Below, piece by piece: positions 24,764 to 36,126 of a stretch of DNA of 64,000 nucleotides. The notes under the pieces were generated by a model. It worked only from the letters and a program-made list of their open reading frames with translations, had not been told where the DNA came from and did not search any database. Origin of the DNA: Bugula neritina (lineage: Eukaryota > Bryozoa > Gymnolaemata > Cheilostomatida > Bugulidae); the NCBI GenBank assembly GCA_964035545.1, contig OZ037767.1:28811628-28875627 (forward strand). Direction: 5' to 3'. A program made the position numbers and the translations under genes. Each line of letters opens with the position of its first letter. Position 1 is the first letter of the stretch.

Positions 24764-27700
24764 CTAGTTATTATTATTCTTGTTCTCAAAGTACATGAAA
24801 TCCTGTAACAAAAATATGTTGAAATATAATTGATCATTTTGATAAGGAGTTGTGCTCTCTTGAATAAATATACTTCAACCTCATACGTCTTGACGAAATA
24901 CATATAATATATGAGGTGGCTAGCATCATAACTTATAGAATAATTTTTGTATGTTATTTCATGGATTAGCAAGAGCTGGCAAACATACAACTGATAATAT
25001 AGTTTGAAGCACAACATACACTGTAAAGGAGAAATGCGTTTGACTTACAATAAGGAAAAGAGCTCCAATCATGTTAGCCTTCATCTTCACATCCAAGTCC
25101 ATGGGGAAAGTGATGCCAAAGTTGTCAGCTGCCGTAAAGTACTCTCTGACGAAGCCAGACCACTGTTTACTGATCTTACCCACCTCGTGCTGCATGTCTG
25201 GTGAAAATACCTATAGGAAAGTTACAATAACTCATCACATAACTTTAGCATAACTACAAATCTTGTGATACCTGCCACTCAAATTGCATAATAGAGAATA
25301 ATATGCTACTAATTCTAAAGAAACTAGTGGAGTTATTTTACAAGCTGCTGAAATCAAGTATAGGTTGGTTTTACTGGCTGGTGTATAAAAGGTGAATAAT
25401 ATTACAAGGGATGAATTACTATGATTAGCCAATGTTGATAGGATCTTGCTGGTCCTAGTCACTGAGTACGCTGTACGTATTACTATATCACAGTTTGAAT
25501 GCAGTTCCCAAGCCATATCATACAGAAAGAAGTAAAGCTAATATTGAACTGCACCAGTGTCCACTCAGCTTGTCACTGCTGTTTAATCAACCAATAGATA
25601 GTGTGAAATAGATATTCAAATGATTGTAGTTATCAAACCGGCTTCACAGGCTGATGATATCACCCTATTGGTCAGCACAGAGTCAATATAAGGGCGTAGT
25701 ATGTGTGTCTGTACAAGTAAACATGAGAAGCTATTCACCTTGAAGTCCATGTCCTGTGTACAGCAGGGTCCCTGACACATACATATCGGCCCTTCTATCA
25801 TAAACACCACATTGTCTGCAGCATCCATGATCTGGTACGTGGGGGCCAAACAGCTTTGACTGTAACATAATGCGCATAGTTTGTAATCACAGCTTATGCC
25901 AGTATGAATCAACATTGAGAGAAAAATAATGTAGCTTTTCTTCCTGTTATTTTAGAGTCATTTCTTATCGATATTTTATTAAATTTGCAAGCAAATCTGA
26001 TATCATTCCTATTATATTTTTATGATTGCAACACAAGAATGTTCAAATGTAGCAATAGTAATGCAAATCAATGCAATGCTTTGAATCAGAAACTTCTGCC
26101 AGTGGCCATTCATACAGTTAAGGGAGCATCTAAAGCTGTATTAAATATTTGCAGGACCTGGTTCTAAGGAATATTTATCGAATAGCTCCGATTTACAAAT
26201 AAAGAAGCTTGATTTCTAAAATCCAAGAGAATTGCTTACAATGACAATTGTAAAAGCTTGGCAGTTTTAATGTTCTAAACAGAAGCTTACACAACTTCAC
26301 AATTTGATTGGTTTATACCTTGCTGATGGACAGTTTACTATGAGCTGTGAAGCTGCCATACACAACACTTACGCTTGTTTGACTGTCCCTATGTGGTTGC
26401 CAGGAGGAGCTTCAATGGTGACCACCATGGCGCAGCAGTCAGAGTTGGCGCACCAACAACATCCAGCCATACACTTGAACTCCCTGTTCACCCTGATTAC
26501 TTCCTGTAGCAGTGGAATATATAGTCACATGACCAGAGTGTCACATGATGTAATACTTTAGTATGTGTGTTATTATAGCTTATATTTTTATGAATGCCAT
26601 TTGAACAATTCGGAACAAAAAAATTATTCAAGGATGAAGGAAATAAATTTCAAGTGCCGCAGTGTAGCTGGTGCTATGGCAGGTAAGAACTATATATGAA
26701 CAATCTTAGACGCATCATAAGGGATTATATCTCATCCTTCATTACCAAATTTTGTAATCCATATTATAAACACATTAATAACATTTCCACAACTGATTTC
26801 CTGGAGAGGGATAAATACTTCATGTGCAGATTATAGTATATGTTATATAGTAGTACCTGTAGACCAACTGCCTGGCCTATAATTCATAGGTATATTTACA
26901 ATGTCAGTTGTTAGCAAACTTGCATTACCATTGAAAAACTAGTCCGCCATTGAAACTCCAATAAGCACTATTATGTTCAATGAATAGCAATGCTAGGCTA
27001 TAAAATTGATTTCTTTAGTCCTCACAATATGGATTAGATATATTATGTATGTATTGAAGGCAGTGTGATTCAGCTAAGTTGCTGTGTACATAGCATTGTT
27101 GACATGAGCAGTGTTTTAGCAACAGCAGTAAATAGGTCAGATAGGCATGCTTCTTATCATAGTCAGATTAAGGTGAGGGTCACTTGGAATTTGCACAACC
27201 TATGGCTATCAGCTTCTTCAAATATTAGTGTAGGTGTTGGTGGAAAATGGCTGCGTTTCACCACACATAAACTAACCTGTCCCATGCTGTCATGACACAC
27301 ATTAACTAACATGACCCATGCTGTCATGACACACATAAACTAACCTGCCCCATACTGTCATGACACACATAAACTAACCTGTCCCATACTGTCATGACAC
27401 ACATTAACTAACCTGACCCATACTGTCATGACACACATTAACTAACCTGCCCCATGTTGTCAGTGAGATGCATGACAAAACCTCGGCCTGGCCCACAGCA
27501 CTGCCTGTGGCATGTATCAGATTCCTCGGCAGCAAAGAACACCTGCTGACCAACAGAGTTCTTGATTGCATACCTGTTGGATGTCTCCCAGTTCACAAAC
27601 ACTATAAATATATAATATTGTGTAACAACACAATATTATATAATATTATATAACATGACGTTATATTATCTAATAGGGATAACAATCAAACCGCAATCTT

Positions 27701-30700
27701 AAAAAATTTGCAAAAAGTAGGTAAAAACAGTTTTTGACCCGCCTCTTCAACACGTATGCTCCGAAAGTGTTGAAACTACAATGGCTGAATAATTATGCCA
27801 TTATCTTTTTATTAAGAAAAAAATCACAACTCTAAGTCAATAAGTTCTCTCACAATTTGTACCCCTATGACTATTGTGCCCCCCCCTTGCCCCTATTAAA
27901 TTATATTATATAACATGACACTATAATATATAATATTATACAATATATATAAACTACATCCATTATGATTAAAGAACAAGTCAGACCAACTATTTCTATT
28001 ACATCACATGATCTTATTAGGTTGTTGTTGCAGATTATATAGACACCAGTTCTCAGGCCCCCTATAAACAATGTATCGTGTAATCAAGCATAAATCAAAT
28101 GTAAATTTGGCATACAGTTTATTAGTCTTCCAGCCGTCACTACTCCGTGCTATATATAATATTACAGCCTATATATTGACAGCAACAGCTACAGTGCTAT
28201 TGCGCCATAGGCCCTGTCATTTTGTTTATTTTTTCTCAATTAATTTTTTTTTCTCCAACTAGACAAAATAAAACAAACAAACAAACAAACAATGCTACTA
28301 ATCATCATCATGTGAGAGAGGCAGGCACAAAAGGGCTAAATCTTATATCAATAAACGCATGAAATAAGCCAAAGTTCTCACTAGATTCCTCACGAGTAAT
28401 TAAAAACTTAAGCTATAGAAACTTTCCAAGTAAATGCCAAGAGTATGAAAGCAGTACACAATAACAAGTACAGCAGTTACAGTGAACTGTGAAATTACTG
28501 AATACCAACATCTGAGATGTAAAAACTCCTTTAGTGAAGTAATATTTGCACTGAGATGAAGTCAAATTAACTAAGCTTTAATAATGAAGGCCTTGAAATG
28601 TCAAGTTTTGTAAACAGTCAATCTATAGAGCACTAATAACTATAACTTAACTTGTATATTATACTGTAGTTGTGGTATATATGCTTATATTGTGTTATAC
28701 TGTAATTGTGGTATACATATATATACTTATATTGTGTCATACTGTAGTTGTGTTATATATATATATGCTTATATTGTGTTATACTGTAGTTGTGGTATAT
28801 ATACTTATATTGTGCTATACTGTAGTTGTGGTATACATATATATACTTATATTGTGTTATACTGTAGTTGTGGTATATATGCTTATATTGTGTTATACTG
28901 TAGTTGTGGTATATATACTTATATTGTGTTATACTGTAGTTGGTGTTAGAAAATCAACTTAAACGTTTGCCTACTACCAAAAGTTGAATATTACATCAGA
29001 ACTGGTCAATTGAGTAATATAATTACGCAATACAATCAATTAATAGATTTTATAATAGTGTCACACTTCTATGGCAATATTTGGAAATAGATTTCATAAC
29101 TGAAAGCAATACAGAGAAGTAGGCCTAGTACTGGCATATAAAGCTAAAGTCTGCTGTAATGTAATAATCAACAAAGGTGGCTGCTAACAATACAATGGCT
29201 ACCTATATTACGTTTGAATGATTGCTTTGAATGTATGAGTATCTAAGAATTACTAGGCTAACTATTCACGGATTGCAGTAGTTGTAAGAATATAGTTATA
29301 GCATTAGCTCCCTTTACATAAGGCATTGCACTACCAGCTCATGAACAGTAGGTCTGCTAAAGACTGAGAAATATTTGCTGATTCAGGCTTTATGTAATAT
29401 AATGTATAATTTATATAATATTTCCTTCACCAGTGTAGATTTCACTAAATAGTCTCATATAAATGCTTAAAAGTGGCTCTGGTTTCGTTATAAAATCTGG
29501 TGTATAAATGGTTGAAATGTAATGGTAAACACAAGTACAAGAAATACGGAGCCCCTAGCTAGGCACCCCTTCTCTAAGAATGTTTCATTTAAAAACTACA
29601 GTCTAGGTATGAGGTGCATATTTATGGTGTTAATAATGAAGCATAGTATATATGTTATACATTCATAAGGTATTTTGTGAGTAAGTACTACATTATACAG
29701 GTAAATAAAGCTAATTAAAGGTAAGTAGAAGTAAGTAACTGTAAGTAGAGGAGAGAGAGAGAGACATACCTTCGAGTAACTCTATTTGCTGATGTACCAG
29801 AAGCTGATCTATCTGTGTTAGGTACTCCAGGCCAGGGGGGCAGCCGGGGATATTCTCCGGCCTTGGCATCCACTGTTGCTGCTGGGGTTGACCGGGCACT
29901 GGGGGAGCAACCCCTAGGGGGTGGATAGTAGCAGCACGTTGTAGAGCATACAGACTGATATAGTGTCACCATAATATTATATATACACAAGAGTTTACAT
30001 GGGTAGTCATTGGGTCAGTGTGAATAATAGACACCACATTAGTTATAGGTGCTCTTGCACTGGTGTAACATGCTTTATTCTCATAGGAGCATATCTCATG
30101 AGACTTACAGCTGAAAGACTATTTCTATTTTTACTACTGGACAGAGAGAAAGTTATACTAAAAAGACTCTTCCTCTTGGTTATAGTTGATGAGCCAAGTG
30201 AAAAATCAATACTCTACGTTTACACATTGAGAGTGAGTAGGGAGATCTGTTTACAAGGAATATGTAAGTCAGCATAGTGGATGAGTACATGACACAGGGC
30301 ATCGTCCATCAGTAGGTCAGCGATATGCATGCTTAGCAACATGTGCTGCTGTAACTAAGGCAGCTGCAGTTGGTAATATTATACTATATATGCAGTGAGT
30401 TAATAAAGCAAGATTTAAACAACATATTTACTCTGCAAGCAGCTTGCAAATGGGAAATCAGATGACCATGCTTGTAAGTGAGTGAGTGAGTGAGTCAGAG
30501 TGTTGTGAGTGAGTCAGAGTGTGAGTGAGTGAGTTAGTAGGTGACACAGTGAGTAAATGAGTAAGTGAATGAGTAAGTGAGTGAGTTAGTGAGTGGGAGA
30601 ATGAGTAAGTGAGTGAGTCATTGAGTGAATTAGTGAGTGAGTTAGTAGGCGACACAGTGAGTGAGTGAGTGAGTGAGTGAGTGAGCTGGTAAATACAAAT

Positions 30701-31368
30701 GACAAACAGCAGGCATATACTGCATGCTCACAAATTATTTACCTGGTTGAGGATAACCATAACCTGATAAATTAAATGTTAAGACAATCAGAAAAGAAAA
30801 TGTATCACTCTTTACACAGCTAGATATGAAAATATACCATGTGTATGATATACACACTATGTCCAAAGATTTTAATATTTAAATATAGTCCAAAAAGTTG
30901 AAGAGTAACAAACATGGATTGCAATCAGTGTTTCAAGACTTTGCATTAAGCAGCTGCATTTCCTTATTTCTTTTTATGATATTGGAAACATCAGCAACTT
31001 TTACACCAGCTCATGAAGTCAAAAACTGCTAGTATAATGACGTCTTGAAAGGTTGAAAATTTAACTAATTTAATCTAATACAGAGAAACATTTATAGTAG
31101 ACCTACAGATCCATCAAATCAGTGGGTCTTAAAGTATCAAGTCCTGTTTGTAATTAGCAGCCTGTTAATGGCAATTACCTGGTTGACCATAGCCGGGTGC
31201 CCCTGGTTGACCATAGCCGGGTGCCCCTGGTTGACCATAGCCGGGTGCCCCTGGTTGACCATAGCCGGGTGCCCCTGGCTGACCGTAGGCGGGTGGGGGT
31301 GCAGCAGGCTGAACATAACCACCCTGTTGACCATCTCCGTAGTTTGTTTGGTAGTCTGTTTTCTCCAT
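24764..31368 (-). CDS. Phospholipid scramblase (PLSCR family)
   Basis: Eight coding exons encode 320 residues (human PLSCR1 is 318). Exons in transcript order: 31368-31179, 30763-30743, 29913-29770, 27601-27447, 26503-26373, 25859-25739, 25210-25049, 24802-24764. The N-terminus is Pro/Gly/Gln-rich with a PPAY motif (25-28) and near-perfect PGYGQPGA repeats. The scramblase core starts [20 protein letters not shown] and includes [14 protein letters not shown] and a Cys cluster ([14 protein letters not shown], a likely palmitoylation site). The end is [20 protein letters not shown] then FLIDFMYFE, the Ca-loop and membrane segment. The family moves lipids across the plasma membrane or acts in signalling. 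A 5' acceptor just upstream (exon start 31382) implies a non-coding first exon. The 21-nt exon at 30743-30763 is a microexon. Confidence 0.93.
27282..27446. repeat. 34-bp minisatellite that repeats a scramblase splice donor
   Basis: About five tandem copies of a 34-bp unit directly follow the exon end at 27447 on the minus strand. Each unit contains the exon end plus donor (GGGNCAG then GTTAGT), so the array is a chain of near-identical 5' splice sites; one copy has TCAT in place of the CAG. Confidence 0.9.
27609..27642. repeat. Perfect 15-bp-stem hairpin next to a scramblase splice acceptor
   Basis: The core arms are TATAATATTGTGT (27611-27623) and ACACAATATTATA (27628-27640), with two further pairs outside and a 4-base loop AACA. 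The hairpin lies 7 bp upstream, on the minus strand, of the exon beginning at 27601, where the polypyrimidine tract should be. Confidence 0.85.
27900..27957. repeat. AT-rich palindromic repeat
   Basis: ATATTATATAACATGAC-like sequence repeats the motif seen at 27640-27665. It lies in the same scramblase intron. Confidence 0.5.
28650..28945. repeat. Minisatellite in scramblase intron 3
   Basis: About eight units of 32-42 bp, core TATTGTGTTATACTGTAGTT with a variable TATATA tail. False open frames of about 90 codons arise here. Confidence 0.9.
30474..30690. repeat. TGAG tetranucleotide repeat in scramblase intron 2
   Basis: Imperfect (GTGA)n runs, broken by a repeated TAGTAGGTGACACAGTGAG segment, lie about 50 bp from the 21-nt microexon at 30743. 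The minus-strand frame of Thr/His/Ser/Leu repeats is not a gene. Confidence 0.9.
31180..31277 (-). repeat. 24-nt coding repeats in the scramblase N-terminus
   Basis: Four near-identical 24-nt units each encode PGYGQPGA. They lie within exon 1 and end at its splice donor. Identity at silent positions points to recent expansion or homogenisation. Confidence 0.9.
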
Positions 31369-34300
31369 CTTTTGTTTGTGATCTGCAAAATATGCAGCGA
31401 AGTTGAATGTAAAACCAGTGTTTTGCATCTAATAATTTTTATTATATATTTAAAAACCTTGAAAAGTTTGAACTATTGATTGCAGCACAATACTGCCTAC
31501 CAATTATTTTAAGAAATCACAGTAAAACACACTAGATTTATATTTTCAATACAATCAAAACTCAAGTGTCAGCATCATTACCTATTATGACACTTGAGTA
31601 AAGTCACAAATACCCTTGATCCGGAAAAACACTTATTCAGTACTAAACTTCACCAATTACACAAAAATATTTTTATGCCACAGTTTAATCTTGAAACGCC
31701 ATGAGAATCAACATCATTGAAAATAGTATATTTTTAATTTGAGTAAATATTTCCATATGACTATTCAACAGTCATGCTCATCAACATCGTGCTAGAGCCA
31801 GACCAGTAGAGTAGACTGTTCTACAGATACGACATATTAAAATTGTTATCATTCTCATAATGATCATATTCATAATGATAATGCCCTATGGTTGATATAC
31901 AAAACAGTAAATAAGTTATACTGATACTAGTAACTATAAGTATAACTACAAGTATAAGCATAACTATAGTATTAAATTTGGCATTTAAATTTTAAAGTGT
32001 TTTACAAGTGTAACACTAACACTAACAGCAACCAAAACATATATTTAGTTTTACTATTATTATTATATTTATTAATATTATAATTATATACTTTGTATTC
32101 AATTTGTTAGCTTTTGCTTTAGGTTTAACTATTTATTAATGTTACAGTATGAAATATAATAACAATTATAATAAATTACTACAATCAGTATGAGTATGAG
32201 ACTGAGCATCATTATAATTATCACTACAACTATAAGTAAAATAATAATTATTTTTAATAATTTATAATAATCACTATCAGTGTGAGCATCACTATGGTCA
32301 TGCCCATGGTGATCATAAGTTTTACATTCGCTGACTTAAGATTACTAATTAGCATTTTTTTAATTACTACAAATATGAGTATTGTTATTAGTAATACTAT
32401 TAGTGTAACTAAGCTTATAGTATTATGTAGAGTCAGATAGCGATGCGCTTACAGTTACTTAAATAGTTGTTCAAGTCAAACTCAAAGTAATTGAATTATG
32501 CGACACACCCGACTGCTAGCAAACTACAGAGCAGAATAAAAGGCGACAGTGATCACGTGATTAAACAATCTATCTTTGTTGTTGTTGCGGAGTTGTCTAT
32601 ACTATTTAAAGTATGCAACTCTATAATGAGACATAGTGCGCTTGCTGAAGCTAATATACATGTAATAATAATATTGTAAATGTAATTATATTACAATGTT
32701 TGCAATACTACAGAAAATATAGTTTAGCATATAATATAGTTATAGGCTTTTATGCCTAAAGATCGTGAGCTGGATTGTTAGGTATAGCTAATAGCTGTAC
32801 TTTTCATGAGCAACCTAAAGGCTTGTAACTAGAGTATCAAAATGCTAAAATGCATCAACTTATAATTTGCTTTTATTTGGCATTATCAGTTTTAGCTTTA
32901 GCTAAATGGTTTTAATCATTTAACTATTGAGTTATATTGCTCTCACTTTCTAGTCAGCAACTCCACGAAGTTGTAAAAGCTTTAGCCCCCACCGGAATGA
33001 ATCTGAAGTCATCCAACTTGTATGTTAGCATGCTACTTACGTTACACTATGGGGGGGGGGGGGGGAGGCCACTGGAAACCAAAACACCACAGACATATTG
33101 TGTTTGAGAACTTCAACCATGGTTATCAATTTAGGCTGCTTAGCATTGTAAGAGGTTTGTAACTCTTAGAGTTACATGAGTTGTCTGGCTTGAATTTACA
33201 CACTTTTCAAATTATATGTGCTTTAGTTAAAGCACTGGATTTTGCTATAACAAATGTGTATAGGCTACAGTACTTCATTTTGAGATAATGAAAGGACAAC
33301 TCCTAAAAGCTGTTGTACACAAATTGAGAATTTTTATTTTTATGTATATTATATATGTATATATGTGTAGAAGATAGCAGCTATATATAATATATTGTAA
33401 GATATATTTCAATATTTTATGATATTTCTATATATTTTACTATATTAATTCAACATCTGTTTTATGCATGTAGCCTTAACTGAAAATTCCTATTCATTAC
33501 ATAAAACTTTAAATTACATACATTTCTTAAAATTTAGAAAAACATCACTGTTAAAATTATGTCTTGTAGCATTTATTGTTGCATGAGTGTAATTAACATT
33601 ATAATATATTGAAAGTGTGCAAAGAATTGAAAGTAGATCATAGCTGTTTTATCAGATTATTATTGTAGGCACAGGTGCTATTTTTATGTTTTTTCTTTCC
33701 ATTTATGGCTGAGCTATAAAATGCATAAGTACACTTTTCGACAGTTTTTTCTTCAAAAAACACTTCTAGGATGAGAGTATTACAATAGGAAAAGAGGCAA
33801 AATAAAATTATTATTGAAGCTGAAAACTTACAAGAAAACAGTAAACCAATATTTTAGTTAGAGTGAACTAAGCACTCGTATCTGATTTAAAAAAAACTTA
33901 TAAAATTATCATAATTATTACAAATAGTATTAGTTTTTAATGACTTGTCTTCTCTTGTTACTAATTTACAGTTACGGGCACAGCAATTTATTATCGGATT
34001 ATCGGAATTAATTTTGTTGAATTACCTTGACTTTGTTTCACGACCATTGAAAGACTCTATTGCTATCGTCCAGGTGTTAGTCAGAGTGCCTAAAGGCTAA
34101 AGCCATTCATTAAAATAATCGTGTCTCTGCTGCTTAAAGTTAAAACAAGATTGACTGTACGTGCAGAAAATTTAATATTGCTTTACTTAGTAATAGTAAT
34201 ACTAATAGTAATACTTATACTTATAGTTATAAGTTATAAGTTATACTTATAGTTATACCAAACCAGGCAATACTGAAGTTAGACCAACTCTAAGACAGAA

Positions 34301-36126
34301 ACTGGAAAGTAAAACTAATTTCAAATTCAATTTGCTTCAACTTCAAGTTCAGCTTCAAGTTTAAACTTCAAGGATAAGTATAACTTGCCATCAATAATCA
34401 AACTGAAATTTAAATACTATGACTATGGGTGTAACTTTTATTATTACAACTTGAGTCATATTTACTTGATTTAGTTTTACTTTTCTATTACTATTACTGT
34501 ATTACTATTACTATTAGTATTACTACTTACTAGTATTGCTATTAAACTTACTTTTAGTACTAGTATTACTGTATTACTAATACTAATAGTATAGATACAA
34601 CTATAAGTATTACTTATAACTACTAGTATTACTATTACTATTACTATTAGTATTACTATTCCGGTATTCGTAATTTACTTTTATTTTTAGTGGGTAGTAG
34701 TACTAAAATAAATATAACTGAGTATAAGTATTAGTTACTTACAGTGATATCTTATACTCATACTTATACTGATATATTAATATGTATTAGTTTAATTATC
34801 GAGTTGGTATAACTAATCTGTAGCTGTAAGCCACTAATTCTAAGTGTTATTGTTAGTATAACTCACAACTGTCTCACTTTTACTCTTAACCTTTAGTCTT
34901 TAGGTGATCAAGGGGAAGTTCAGTTAGAGAGATAGCTGTTGATGAAGTTAAGTTATACTCACTTAGTCTTAAGATTATAGTTATACATTTACAGATTGAG
35001 CTTAAGCTATTTTGCTTTCAGTATATACTTATAGTAATATTAATATGCATAATACTGTATCAGTATGACTATGAGTGTATGTCAAACTTGATAAATTTAT
35101 CAATATGGATATCCATATGACTTCATAATAATATTTATAATTATTATAATTGTTGATAGCTTAAATAAATATTATCATTATGATTATGGGCATTGCTTAT
35201 AGCACAAAAATAGCAGCTCAGTCCCATGCCTATACTCAAACCTTTCATTATCATACTTAGAAGGATGTTGCTTGACTGAACTGTGAATAATTTGGTCATT
35301 TAATTATTGTCGTATGGTCATTGCATTTTGAGTTTATTCATTGTTATTTTAAAGAATTCAAGTCTATAAAATTTACTGGTGATAATTCCTATAAGTTTTA
35401 GCTTCAATCTGTTTTACCCCTTTTGTTAGTTTTTGGTTATTAGAAAATATGCAGTTAGTTGAAATATTAAACTTGAATAGCATGGTTTTATACCATCATT
35501 TTTACTTCAGTTAAATGTTGAGTTGGGAACAATTCTCAGAAAATTTCTCAGAAAAAAATTTGCCCACAAAAAACTGTTTACATAGTTGACTAAAAGCTTT
35601 TTCTTAAAAATAAAATTATTACAAATAATTGTAAAACCTTACATAAAATGAATCGATGTGTTTCATTGAAAGTTATAAAGGATATATCGATTTCACAGCA
35701 TTGAAACATTCAAGGCAACTCTCTTTTTACTGTCATTGTTGGCAGGATTTTAAAAGATGCACATAAAACAAAATATTCAATTTCTTTTGAAAATGTTTAG
35801 GAAAAGATGCATTAAAATTTTTTATCAGCTGAACAACTTCTTCATTTTTGAGCACTAAGTAAAAGTATGTATTTTCCATTTGGAATTTATTTCATTGCAT
35901 TGCATTCTTTAGCAGCCAACCTTTTCATTCCACTCATTCTTCAAAAAGACAATGCCAATGTGCAATATACAATATTTTTAATAGAATCAGTGATGGAAAT
36001 TTGTCTTTGCAGAATTTAAACCATTTAAAGAATTTCCATATGCATTCTCAAATTTTGGCAATGATAATAATTAATGTGTTATAAGTATTAGTAGCATCTG
36101 CCACATTTGATATATTTTAGAGAATA
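31369..36126. other. Divergent intergenic region (scramblase / EEP nuclease)
   Basis: This is the largest gap, 4.8 kb, between two start codons. It contains AT-rich microsatellites (31860-32420, and ACTATTAGT-type repeats at 34186-34760), a 15-base poly-G run at 33051-33065, and a less AT-rich patch at about 32440-32640 with a CACGTG E-box at 32554-32559 that could mark the scramblase promoter or its non-coding first exon. An acceptor at 36120 (TATATTTTAG) implies that a non-coding exon of the EEP gene also lies here. I find no coding gene. Confidence 0.5.
33051..33065. repeat. Poly-G run, 15 bases
   Basis: Fifteen consecutive G bases follow ACTAT. The run stands alone in AT-rich DNA, and its length may be unreliable in the assembly. 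Confidence 0.9.

Noticed and set aside
28672-28962. Two overlapping plus-strand frames of 85-96 codons, hydrophobic repeats
   Set aside because: They are translations of the minisatellite in a scramblase intron.
30458-30655. Ser/Leu/Thr/His repeat frame on the minus strand
   Set aside because: It is the TGAG tetranucleotide repeat read in one frame.
31168-31479. Plus-strand repeat protein (WLTIAGCP)n
   Set aside because: It is the antisense reading of the scramblase N-terminal coding repeats.
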